NCBI GenBank assembly: GCA_021324445.1
Contig: JAJPJC010000398.1
Location: 1-64,000 of the forward strand
DNA: 64,000 nucleotides
Reading direction: 5' to 3'
Source: Isosphaeraceae bacterium
Lineage (GTDB): Bacteria; Planctomycetota; Planctomycetia; Isosphaerales; Isosphaeraceae
The position numbers and the translations under genes are program-made. Positions 39,559-47,922 of the stretch are shown here, piece after piece. The notes under the pieces were generated by a model. The model did no database searches. It was not told where the DNA came from and saw only the letters and a list, made by a program, of their open reading frames with translations. Each line of letters starts with the position of its first letter. The first letter of the stretch is position 1.

Positions 39559-40212
39559 ATGGAACTGATCCAGCAACTCTTCGACACGTTGATTCATCTC
39601 AGTCCCGAGTCCATCAACGGCTTCGTGTCGCTGGTCGGCTCAGGGTTGTCCTACGCTGTCTTGTTCCTGATCATCTTCGCCGAGACGGGGCTGGTCATCA
39701 CGCCCCTCTTGCCGGGCGACTCGCTGCTCTTCGCGGTCGGTGCCGTGACGGCCTCGCGCGGGTCCCCGATCCGCGTGGAGGTGCTCGCCGTCCTCCTGGT
39801 CGTGGCCGCGATCCTGGGCGATGCCGTGAATTACCTCATCGGCTACGTCGTCGGGCCGCAGGTCTTCACCCGCGAGGACTCCCGGCTGTTGAACAAGAAG
39901 CACCTGCTGCACGCCCACGAGTTCTACGAGAAGTATGGCGGGATCACCATCATCCTGGCGCGGTTCGTGCCGATCGTGCGGACCTTCGCCCCGTTCGTCG
40001 CCGGCATCGGCAAGATGAACTACCCCCGGTTCGCCCTCTATAACATCACGGGCGGGGCCGCCTGGGTGCTCTCCTTCCTGCTGGCCGGCTGGTGGTTCGG
40101 GGCCCGGGAGGTCGTGCAAAGGAACTTCCACCTCGTGATCGTCGTGATCATCGTGATCTCGGTCACACCCGGCTTCGTGGAGTATGTTCGGAACCGGCGC
40201 GGCCGCCAATAA
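39559..40212 (+). CDS. DedA-family membrane protein
   Basis: A 217-residue SNARE-associated/DedA protein with about five hydrophobic segments. FAETGLVITPLLPGDSLLFAVG (about 35-56) and the ILARFVPIVRTFAPFVAG stretch are family signatures, with the arginines thought to be needed for proton-dependent lipid carrier recycling. The start is the ATG at 39559. It ends 54 nt before the convergent antitoxin-like gene. Confidence 0.9.
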   Translation: MELIQQLFDTLIHLSPESINGFVSLVGSGLSYAVLFLIIFAETGLVITPLLPGDSLLFAVGAVTASRGSPIRVEVLAVLLVVAAILGDAVNYLIGYVVGPQVFTREDSRLLNKKHLLHAHEFYEKYGGITIILARFVPIVRTFAPFVAGIGKMNYPRFALYNITGGAAWVLSFLLAGWWFGAREVVQRNFHLVIVVIIVISVTPGFVEYVRNRRGRQ

Positions 40213-40266
40213 CCACCGCCGCCCCGAGGACCGGACCGGGCCGAGCCCGGATGGCAAGGGCGGTCT

Positions 40267-40563
40267 TCAGCCCCCCTTGGTATCGAGCGCTTTCTCGATC
40301 TCGTCGAGGCTGACGGCATCGAGGCTCCCGCCCAGGAGCGCGGTGAGCTGAAGGCCGACCAGGACCTCACTGGAGCCGGTTCCGTCCGTGATCATGTTGA
40401 GATACGGCTCGGCCCCGATCAGGACGGCGCGCGGCTTGCCATGGACGGTCAGGACATAGCGGACGTTATGGTTCTCCAGGTCCCGGAGGATTCCCGGCAG
40501 ATTCTGGTGCAGCTCGCGACTGCCGATGATGCGGACGGGAGACTCCGGAGTTTTGTCCGCCAT
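40267..40563 (-). CDS. Phd/YefM-type antitoxin-like protein, orphan
   Basis: A 98-residue protein. The VRIIGSRELHQNLPGILRDL start and YVLTVHGKPRAVLIGAEPYL stretch are those of prevent-host-death antitoxins that bind DNA and a toxin. The ATG at 40563 has AGGAGGAGG nine bases upstream; an in-frame ATG at 40599 is less likely. No toxin gene is adjacent on either side, since DedA ends at 40212 and the next credible gene is 41102. It may be a solitary regulator or an isolated remnant. Confidence 0.7.
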   Translation of the reverse strand: MADKTPESPVRIIGSRELHQNLPGILRDLENHNVRYVLTVHGKPRAVLIGAEPYLNMITDGTGSSEVLVGLQLTALLGGSLDAVSLDEIEKALDTKGG

Positions 40564-41101
40564 GGACGCTCGCCTCCTCCTGCGGTGTGGCAGTGCCATT
40601 GGACCAGACCGATTTGAGACTCAAGCCAATCAACGATGCGGGACTACAGGATGCGACGGGATGCGGTACCCATGACCTGTCTCGTCCGAGGTGAACGCGA
40701 GCGTCCACGACGCGAAACGCAACCCAAGGCAGTCGGTCAGGCTCCGAGAGGGTTCCCTGGCAGGCTCAAGCCCGACCTCGGCGCGTGGGAGCCCACAAAT
40801 CGACCCGGTTCCGCGAGAAGCCGTCTGCCGAGAATTCGGTGTCTTGACGTGCTTGCCGCCCTCGCGGTCACGCTATTCTACAAGCGTCGGTCTCCATTGC
40901 AAGAGTCCGCGCTCAGTCCCCAGGGTTTCCCCGGGATGATGGGCGAAATCCCCCTCCAGGGCGGCCTGAAGGGCCGCGGGAATTCAGGGGTCTTCACTCC
41001 CACATCCGGCATGGCCAGCACCGTGGAAACTCCCACGTGGAACGCCGACCGCGGCCGCGCCGAGGCCCTCGCATCCAGGAAGGCCTCCATGCAGGATCGG
41101 A
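40564..41101. other. intergenic region with degenerate repeats
   Basis: A spacer of about 540 bases. A degenerate GTCAGGC repeat lies at 40732-40777 (GTCGGTCAGGCTC mirrored by CAGGCTCAAGCCCGAC). Short palindromic segments occur near 40918-40985. An open frame crosses it but lacks a ribosome-binding site and a protein-like composition, so I do not call a gene. Confidence 0.45.
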
Positions 41102-41917
41102 TCAGGCGCTAGGGTGCCAGCCGGCATCGGCCCAGAGCTCGCCGCTGACGGCCGAATTGCAGATCATGAAATAGATGGCATCGGCGATCTCGTCGGGTTG
41201 AATCAGGCGCTTCAGTTGAGTGTAGGGCAGGATGTTCTTCTCGATATAGTCTTTGCCCAGGGCCTGGACCATCCGGGTGTCGGTGAAGCCGGGATGGATG
41301 ACGGCGCAGCGGACGCCGTAGAACATCGCTTCCTTACTGAGCGTGGCCGCGGCGCCCTCGAGTGCGGCCTTGGTTGCGGCGTAGGCGATCTGGCCGGGGA
41401 TTCCCTGCGACGAGATCGAGCCGATAAAGATGACCGTGCCCTGGATGCCCTCGTCGGGTTCCCAGCGGAGTTGTCCCTGGGCCTTGCGCTCCTCGGCGAT
41501 CCGCGCGACCATCTCCATGGCCCAGTACACTGGAGCGATCAGGTTGACCTCGGTGAGTAACCGGAAGTTCTCGACAGGATAGATGATCGGCTTGCCGGTC
41601 ACCTTGTCGATCTTGACCGCGAGCTGATCGCGGGTCACCGCGGCCGCGGGTACGCAGACCCGCGGCGCCCCGTGCTTGGCACACAACAAGTCGAAGGACC
41701 GCCGTCGGAACTGCTCATCGGTCGTGTCGCCGATCACGGCTTCGGCGATCGGAGCATCCAAGCGGTCATTGATCATCCGAGCGACACGGATGACGCTCTC
41801 GTTGCGGTCGACCAGGGCGACGGCGCCGGCGCCGCGCTCGGCCAGCTCGATGGCGACCGCTTGTCCGATCCCGTTCCCCGCGCCGGTGACGACCGCGCAT
41901 TTTCCTTGAATCTTCAT
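41102..41917 (-). CDS. short-chain dehydrogenase/reductase
   Basis: A 271-residue SDR with a Rossmann motif (VVTGAGNGIGQAVA, about 9-22), catalytic Ser in IGSISSQ and the YAATK Tyr/Lys pair. It should be an NAD(P)-dependent alcohol/carbonyl oxidoreductase. The start overlaps the msrA stop (ATGA, 41914-41917), so the two are co-translated. The C-terminus (ISGELWADAGWHPS-like) replaces the usual GG ending. The substrate is unknown. Confidence 0.82.
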   Translation of the reverse strand: MKIQGKCAVVTGAGNGIGQAVAIELAERGAGAVALVDRNESVIRVARMINDRLDAPIAEAVIGDTTDEQFRRRSFDLLCAKHGAPRVCVPAAAVTRDQLAVKIDKVTGKPIIYPVENFRLLTEVNLIAPVYWAMEMVARIAEERKAQGQLRWEPDEGIQGTVIFIGSISSQGIPGQIAYAATKAALEGAAATLSKEAMFYGVRCAVIHPGFTDTRMVQALGKDYIEKNILPYTQLKRLIQPDEIADAIYFMICNSAVSGELWADAGWHPSA

Positions 41918-42837
41918 CGGGCTTGGTCCTTGGTCGTGAGTGCGTGGTCCTGAGAGCCCGCGGGCGGAGCCTGCCCAGGGTGGGGTCGTTTCGCGGACGG
42001 GGTCGCGGTCTTGGCGGCGCCGGGCTGGGCCACCCGGGCCGTCTTGACGTGGGCGGCGGCCTTCCGCGTGCGCCGCGACCGCGCGGCCGGGGCGGCGCGG
42101 GGGTCGTCCTTGCCGCCGTAATAGTTCTGGTGGTAATCCTCGGCGCGGAAGAACGCCTTCATCGGCACGAGCTGGGTCACGATCGGTCCCGCGAACACCC
42201 GGGCGGCGGTCAACTCCCGGTACGACTTCAGGGCCGCACGGCGCTGGGCCTCGTTATGGTAGAGGATGATCGAGCGGTACTGGGTCCCGATGTCCGGCCC
42301 CTGGCGGTTCAGTTGCGTCGGGTCATGGCACGACCAGAAGACCTTGAGCAGCTGCTCGTAGGTGATCACCGACGGGTCGTACTCGACCTGCACCACTTCG
42401 GCGTGACCGGTCATCCCCTCATGGACCTCCTCGTACGAGGGGTTGCGGACCCAGCCACCGGAGTAGCCCGAGACGGCCGACTTGACGCCGGGGAGCCACT
42501 CGAAATCGTGCTCGACGTGCCAGAAGCAGCCGGCACCGAAGGTCGCTTTCTCCAGCTTGCCCGGGGAGGAACCGGGCGACTCGCCATCCGAGCCGGTCCT
42601 GGTCCCGGATCCACCGACCTTGCTCGCGGCGGCGTCGAACGGATCGGTCGATGGGGTGGCGTCCCGGGACGTGGTCGCGGCCTCATCGGCCAGCGGGGCC
42701 GGCCCCGGCTCGGCAGCATCTCCTTTGGCTGGGCGCGAATCCCGGTCGACTCCGGATCGGTTCTGAGCCCGCGCATCGCTCGCCAGTCCGAGCACTACCG
42801 CGGCGGCCAGCGCCACCGTCTGGAAACATGAGGGCAT
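41914..42837 (-). CDS. msrA: exported peptide methionine-S-sulfoxide reductase with basic tail
   Basis: A 307-residue MsrA. The catalytic GCFW is at about residues 103-106 (Cys104), within KATFGAGCFWHVEHDFEWLP, and the domain runs to about 250 with EDYHQNYY. A signal peptide (TVALAAAVVLGLASDARAQ) and an acidic linker precede it. The last 55 residues are rich in Arg, Lys, Ala and Pro (AARSRRTRKAAAHVK), like a histone-H1 tail. MsrA enzymes usually have 170-220 residues, so both extensions are unusual. It repairs oxidised methionines, probably outside the cytoplasm. Confidence 0.9.
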   Translation of the reverse strand: MPSCFQTVALAAAVVLGLASDARAQNRSGVDRDSRPAKGDAAEPGPAPLADEAATTSRDATPSTDPFDAAASKVGGSGTRTGSDGESPGSSPGKLEKATFGAGCFWHVEHDFEWLPGVKSAVSGYSGGWVRNPSYEEVHEGMTGHAEVVQVEYDPSVITYEQLLKVFWSCHDPTQLNRQGPDIGTQYRSIILYHNEAQRRAALKSYRELTAARVFAGPIVTQLVPMKAFFRAEDYHQNYYGGKDDPRAAPAARSRRTRKAAAHVKTARVAQPGAAKTATPSAKRPHPGQAPPAGSQDHALTTKDQAR

Positions 42838-43060
42838 GGGAGGACTCCTTTGCAGAGCCGCACACGAGTGGCATCAGCTTCCGGTCTGGGTGGTGCCGAG
42901 CCGTGCCGTGGGTCGGTCCTCTGCGGTGGGTTCCCGATCGAGGACAATACAGATTCTTTCAGGATAGCCGAGAGATCGATCGCTTGCGAGTCAATCGCGA
43001 AAAACGCGACGCGGCGATCTCGACCGAGCCGGGCGAGGCCCTGGCCCATGACCACCGGGG

Positions 43061-44407
43061 TCAGGGCGCGGGCGTGGCGAAGAGGTTTTGTTCCAGCGCG
43101 GGGTTGCCAGGTCCTGGCGACGGTTCGCCCGGTCGTCGAACCCGGATCCAGTGGTCGGAGAACAAGATGAACTGGCCGGCGTCGACCCGCGGCATGTGGC
43201 ATTCCACGCAACGGCGGGCCGGCGACACCGGGCAGGGGGTGCCGCCGGTCCGGACCGTGCCGGCCGCCTCGGTCTCCGGGCGTGCCGGCTCCGGGCTCGA
43301 GCCGCCCCTGCGGTGACAGGAAAGGCAGACCACATCGTAGGAGGGGCGGTCGGAGGATGCCCGCGCGTGCGGGTCATGGCAGGTGAGGCAACTGAAGGTT
43401 CCCCCGCTCTCCTTGTAGCACCGCGACTGCATGAGCCCGACCGGTTGGAACCGGACCAGGTGGATCTCCTGGGGACGGATCACGAAGGAGCCGGCCTCGG
43501 ACGGATGCCGGTGGCAGGCCCCGCAGAGCGTCAACAGGCTCTCAGCCGTCCACTTGTCGGGAGCAAACGGGAGTGCCAGCTCGGCGGCCGTGCCGCCCCG
43601 GCGCGCCGCCACGACGTGGCCCCGACCGGGTCCATGACAGCGCTCGCAGGAGACGTCGGGGATCATCGTCTCTTCCTCGATCCCCTGGTCGTCGCGGGAC
43701 GAAATCGTGGTGGCGTGACACTGGAAGCACCGTCGGGCATCCTGCGGCGGCAGGACCAACCCGTGGCGGGTCAGACCGGGCGGTGGCGGATAGGCGAGCT
43801 GACCCGGAGTGATCCCCAGGGCGCTGCGCTGGGTGTAGTACGTGAGCCGATGCTCGAGGATGGCCGGGATGCCGGGATCGATCACGCTGACGAACGTCGT
43901 GGCGTGGTGGCCCGAGCCGAACGCGTAATCGACGATACATTCCTCGAGCCTGCCCTGGGCTGTCCGGGCGATGTGCAACTGCCCGTTGCGGTATCGGTAG
44001 CTCCAGCGGACCTCCGGCCACTCGGGATCGGCCACGGTGGTCCCGTCCAGCCGGCGCGCCAGCGGCAGCCGGCCCGCGGGGCGCAAGGTCGCGGCGTGGC
44101 CCGATCGGGCGTGAAGCGCGGATTCACCCGGATGACATTCCGCACAGACCCGGGAGCCGATATACGGATCCGCCGGGAATCGTCCCCCGGGCGGGAAGGG
44201 CTGGTCCACCGTCAGCAGCCGCGGACCGCTGGAGCGTCGAGGTCCCGGCGGGAATCGTCGCGCGGTGACAACCAGCCAGAGACCGGCCGCGACGATCGCC
44301 CCGAGTCCCAGGGCGACAACGATCCTGGCCCGGCGCGCGGGACGGGACACGCCCCGGGCTTGGGGATCGGTGGCAGCGGTGTGTTGGCGCGCCGTCGAAC
44401 CGGACAT
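43061..44407 (-). CDS. seven-haem cytochrome c protein
   Basis: A 448-residue cytochrome with an N-terminal membrane anchor (about residues 29-48). It has seven CxxCH motifs: CAECH (88-92), CFQCH, CERCH, CGACH, CLTCH, CLSCH and CVECH. The pattern resembles the c554/multihaem proteins found in planctomycetes, with a beta-rich segment between the first and second haems. It lies just downstream of the catabolic cluster on the same strand (a 23-nt gap follows the 2-hydroxyacid oxidase start side is not involved; the oxidase ends at 44431). It may transfer electrons to a periplasmic acceptor. The physiological partner is unknown. Confidence 0.85.
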   Translation of the reverse strand: MSGSTARQHTAATDPQARGVSRPARRARIVVALGLGAIVAAGLWLVVTARRFPPGPRRSSGPRLLTVDQPFPPGGRFPADPYIGSRVCAECHPGESALHARSGHAATLRPAGRLPLARRLDGTTVADPEWPEVRWSYRYRNGQLHIARTAQGRLEECIVDYAFGSGHHATTFVSVIDPGIPAILEHRLTYYTQRSALGITPGQLAYPPPPGLTRHGLVLPPQDARRCFQCHATTISSRDDQGIEEETMIPDVSCERCHGPGRGHVVAARRGGTAAELALPFAPDKWTAESLLTLCGACHRHPSEAGSFVIRPQEIHLVRFQPVGLMQSRCYKESGGTFSCLTCHDPHARASSDRPSYDVVCLSCHRRGGSSPEPARPETEAAGTVRTGGTPCPVSPARRCVECHMPRVDAGQFILFSDHWIRVRRPGEPSPGPGNPALEQNLFATPAP

Positions 44408-44430
44408 TCGGGACTCTCGCCTGTCGTGCT

Positions 44431-45663
44431 TCAGGGGAAATGCGACAAACCGTCTGTTCGAGCGACCAGAGTCGAGGAGATCTCACTCGTGCGGGCGCAC
44501 CCCGTGGCGGTCATCGCGTTACACAGCTCCTCACGCAGCAGGTCGAGGACCGCGCGCACGCCTTCCTCACCGCTGACCGCGAGGGCCCAGGCATAGGGAC
44601 GGCCGATCAGCACGGCCCGCGCGCCCAGCGCGAGGGCCTTGAGGACGTCGGTGCCGCGCCGCACACCACCATCCAGGTAGACCTCAGCACGACCGCCGAC
44701 GGCCTCGACCACGCCCGGCAGCATCGTGATGCTGGCCGGCATGCCGTCGAGGCTGCGGCCCCCGTGATTGGAGACGATCACCCCGTCCAGGCCCAGCGCG
44801 ACGGCTTTGCGCGCGTCCTCGCGACGCAGCACCCCTTTGATGATCAACGGCAGTTTCGTGACCGAACGCAGCCAATCGAACACGTCCCACGACTGTTCGC
44901 GGTGCCAGGCCCGCTGGTTGAACTCGACGAGGTCCGGATAGCTCATCCGCTCGGTCACCTGGTCATAGCCGGCATCGCGCAGTTGCTTGACGAGCATTTC
45001 CTTGGGCAGGGTGAAGCGATTGCGCTTGTCCTTGTCTTTCCACTCTCCCAGGTCCACCGTGATGATGATCGCCTGATAGCCGGCCGCTTCCACCCGCTCG
45101 ACGAGGCGGCGGGCGACGGCGCGATCGCGCGGCATGTAGATCTGGAACCACCGGGGCGCCGGCCCCGTGGCGGCGATCTCCTCGGCACTGTGGCCCGCGC
45201 TGCTGCTGACGGCGAAGACGGTTCCCGCCGCGGCCGCCGCTCGAGCGGCCGCCAGGGCGCCCTGCGGGTGGTACAACCGCTGGGCAGCGACCGGCGCCAG
45301 CAGCACCGGCAGCGCCACCGGCTGGTTGAGGACCGTAGTGGATGGATCGGCACTGGCGACTCCCATCAGCAACGGTGGCAGGATCTGGAGGCGGCGAAAC
45401 GCAGCGACATTCTCGGCCAGCGTGACCTCATCAGCCGAACCGCCGTCGACGTACTCGAACGTGGCGGCCGGGAGTCGGGCCTTCGCCAGAATCTGGAACT
45501 CGTTCACATTCACCGGATTCCCGTCGCGGGCCGGCGGTGCGACAGTGTCTCCTGCCGGTACCCCCGTGAGCCGCTCCAGGAAATCGACCGCGGGCGCGAG
45601 AAACTGCACGAACGGATTTCGTTTCATGCCGGACTCGCTCGTCAAGAGATCAGGGCTCTTCAT
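44431..45663 (-). CDS. FMN-dependent alpha-hydroxyacid oxidase/dehydrogenase
   Basis: A 410-residue enzyme of the lactate/glycolate oxidase family that oxidises L-2-hydroxyacids to 2-oxoacids. ATFEYVDGGSADEVT (about 70-84) opens the barrel. LIIKGVLRREDARKA supplies the FMN-binding lysine, and VSNHGGRSLD the catalytic histidine. YLDGGVRRGTDVLKALALGA completes the flavin site. The start overlaps the MFS stop (ATGA). It is the last gene of the catabolic cluster and probably converts the imported acid or an intermediate. Confidence 0.88.
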   Translation of the reverse strand: MKSPDLLTSESGMKRNPFVQFLAPAVDFLERLTGVPAGDTVAPPARDGNPVNVNEFQILAKARLPAATFEYVDGGSADEVTLAENVAAFRRLQILPPLLMGVASADPSTTVLNQPVALPVLLAPVAAQRLYHPQGALAAARAAAAAGTVFAVSSSAGHSAEEIAATGPAPRWFQIYMPRDRAVARRLVERVEAAGYQAIIITVDLGEWKDKDKRNRFTLPKEMLVKQLRDAGYDQVTERMSYPDLVEFNQRAWHREQSWDVFDWLRSVTKLPLIIKGVLRREDARKAVALGLDGVIVSNHGGRSLDGMPASITMLPGVVEAVGGRAEVYLDGGVRRGTDVLKALALGARAVLIGRPYAWALAVSGEEGVRAVLDLLREELCNAMTATGCARTSEISSTLVARTDGLSHFP

Positions 45664-47003
45664 CAGGCCTCGTGACCTTTTCCCAACGCGGGGTCATGCG
45701 GTGCGAAGAAGGCCAGGATCCCGCCGAGGAACAACGTTGCCGCCAGGGCCAGGAGGCTCCAGGTGTAGCTGCCCGTCTGCTCGTGATCGTGGATCAGACC
45801 CACGGCACCAGGCCCCAGCAGACCGCCGATGTTTCCCATGGAATTGATCAGTGCGATCCCTCCGGCCGCCGCCGCTCCGCTCAGGAACGACGTCGGCAGA
45901 GACCAGAAGGGTGCCAGCATACTTTGAATGCTCATCAACCCCAGGCATAAACCCAACAGGCCCCCCACCGGCGTGTTCGAGAACGCCGCCAGCATCCATC
46001 CCAGAGAACTCAGGAGAGCCGGAATCGCCACATGCAGGCGATGTTTCCCGGTTCGGTCCGACCAGGCCCCGTTCACCAGCATGGCAATCAGCCCGCACAG
46101 GCTGGGCGCCGCCGCGAGCAGACCGATCTCGACCTTGCTCGAGTTGGGAAAACGGTTGCGAATCAGCTCGGGCATGTACAAGCCTCCCGCATTGGAGCTG
46201 AACGCCACCAGGAAATACAGCAGGATGAGGAACCACACTCGCGGGTCCATCAGGGCGCGGCGAAAGTCGGCTCCGTGGCGCTGTTCCCGATGCTTTTCCT
46301 CCCAGTCCATTCGCGCCGCCAGCCACGAGCGTTCGTCGGCGTCGAGCCAGCGTGCCTGGGCGGGACGGTCGGTGAGGTAGAAGAGGACGACGAAACCCAG
46401 AACGAGCGAAGGGATGCTCTCGATCAGAAAGACCCATTGCCAGCCGTGCAGCCCACCCACCTGGTCCAGGTATTGCATGATGACACCCGAGAGCGGGTTG
46501 GTGACGACTCCGGCCACGGCGTTTGCCGCCATGAAGCTGGCCACCGCCCGGGTGCGTTCCTGCGTCGGAAACCAGAAGGTCAAATAGTAGATGATGCCCG
46601 GGAAAAACCCCGCCTCGGCCACGCCCAGCAGAATGCGGACGGCATAAAAACTCCAGACACCGGTCACCAGCATCGTGGCCCCCGAGACCAGCCCCCAGGT
46701 GATCATGATGCGGGAGATCCAGATGCGCGCCCCCGTGCGGCGCAGGATCAGATTGCTGGGAACTTCAAAAACCAGGTAGCCGAAATAGAACAGGCCGGCA
46801 CCGAAGCTGTAGGCCGTGTCCGACATGCCGAGGTCGGCCTGCATCGTCAGCTTGGTAAAGCCCACATTGCCGCGGTCGAGGAGGTTGCAGATATAGAGCA
46901 GCAGCAGAAAGGGGATCAGCCGCAGCGTCACCTTTCGCATCGTCGCCGTCGATCGTGCGACATCGGTGGGAACCGCTGGAGAAGAAAGATCGTGATTGTT
47001 CAC
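45663..47003 (-). CDS. MFS transporter of the ACS family, sugar-acid type
   Basis: A 446-residue carrier with 12 helices. The first helix and loop (LIPFLLLLYICNLLDRGNVGF) and the GYLVFEVPSNLILRRTGAR region match the anion:cation symporters for tartrate, galactonate and hexuronates. A GTG start at 47003 is used, with GAGG about 11 bases upstream. It is coupled to the hydroxyacid oxidase by ATGA and belongs to the catabolic cluster as the uptake gene. Confidence 0.85.
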   Translation of the reverse strand: MNNHDLSSPAVPTDVARSTATMRKVTLRLIPFLLLLYICNLLDRGNVGFTKLTMQADLGMSDTAYSFGAGLFYFGYLVFEVPSNLILRRTGARIWISRIMITWGLVSGATMLVTGVWSFYAVRILLGVAEAGFFPGIIYYLTFWFPTQERTRAVASFMAANAVAGVVTNPLSGVIMQYLDQVGGLHGWQWVFLIESIPSLVLGFVVLFYLTDRPAQARWLDADERSWLAARMDWEEKHREQRHGADFRRALMDPRVWFLILLYFLVAFSSNAGGLYMPELIRNRFPNSSKVEIGLLAAAPSLCGLIAMLVNGAWSDRTGKHRLHVAIPALLSSLGWMLAAFSNTPVGGLLGLCLGLMSIQSMLAPFWSLPTSFLSGAAAAGGIALINSMGNIGGLLGPGAVGLIHDHEQTGSYTWSLLALAATLFLGGILAFFAPHDPALGKGHEA

Positions 47004-47075
47004 AAGAAAGAGGTCCTCACGAGCGGAGGAACGTGATGCGCCGCGAGAAACGACGCCGCGGTGTCAGGGGTCGCA

Positions 47076-47870
47076 CTACCACTGGATCGAACCGCCCGCA
47101 TTCATGGCGAGGTTGCCGCCGTCCATCGGGATCAGGGCCCCCGTGATCCATTCGGAGGCGTCCGAAGCCAGAAGGACAGCCAAGCCCTGGATGTCCTCCG
47201 GGCGGCCCAGTCGGCCCGCGGGAATGCCGCTGAGGAATTTCCCGCGGAGCGCGGGGTCGGCCGACATGCGCGCTTGCAGGCTCGGGTTGATCACCTGGGC
47301 CGGCAGGATGGCATTGACGCGCACCCCCCGTCCGCTCCACTCGGTGCTGAGTTCCCGCGTCATCTGCACCACCGCCCCCATCGCCATGCTATAGGCGATG
47401 TGGCCGCGCCCCAGTGCCGTGACACTGGCCAGCGAGCCGATGTTGACGATGCTGCCCCGTCCCGCAGCCAGCATCCGTCGGCCCGCCTCCTGGCAGCAGC
47501 AGAAACGGCCAGACACCAGGCTGCGCCATGTCCGTTCGACGTCCTCCAGCGAGATCTCTTCCGGCCGTCCGGCGAAGCCCTCACCGGCCACGTTCCCCAG
47601 GAAGTCGATCCGGCCGAACTCGCGATCGAGCCGCGCGAACATCGCCCGGATCTGCTCCGGGTCCGAGACATCACAGGTCACCGGCGCGGCCCGCCGCCCC
47701 ATGGCGGCGATCTCTTCCGCCGTCTTCTGCACGCCCTCGCTATTGCGATCGGCCAGCATTACGTCCGCACCCGCCTCGGCAAGCGCCAGCGACATCGCTC
47801 GCCCCATGCCTCTGGCCGCGCCCGATACCAGGGCGACGCGACCCGTCAGGTCAAACATCTTCAGGGACAC
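47076..47870 (-). CDS. SDR-family protein with lost catalytic lysine
   Basis: A 264-residue SDR. The Rossmann motif VSGAARGMGRAMS is near residues 15-27, and the catalytic serine lies in VNIGSLASV. The usual YxxxK reads YSMAM: Tyr160 is present but residue 164 is Met (codon at 47379-47381) instead of Lys. The rest of the chain looks intact (VRVNAILPAQ, GALIPMDGGN). GTG 47870 is preferred because GGAGGG lies nine bases upstream; an in-frame ATG at 47858 is the alternative. Enzymatic activity is doubtful; it may bind rather than turn over substrate, or be a mutated copy. Confidence 0.8.
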   Translation of the reverse strand: MSLKMFDLTGRVALVSGAARGMGRAMSLALAEAGADVMLADRNSEGVQKTAEEIAAMGRRAAPVTCDVSDPEQIRAMFARLDREFGRIDFLGNVAGEGFAGRPEEISLEDVERTWRSLVSGRFCCCQEAGRRMLAAGRGSIVNIGSLASVTALGRGHIAYSMAMGAVVQMTRELSTEWSGRGVRVNAILPAQVINPSLQARMSADPALRGKFLSGIPAGRLGRPEDIQGLAVLLASDASEWITGALIPMDGGNLAMNAGGSIQW

Positions 47871-47922
47871 GCCAAGAAACCCTCCACGATGCAGTGCGTT
47901 CTCCAGTGAACCAAGAGCCGCG

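Noticed and set aside
40213-40266. CCGGGC-CGA-GCCCGG hairpin between DedA and the antitoxin-like gene as a terminator
   Set aside because: The stem is only six bases and is not followed by a T run on either strand, so support is too weak.
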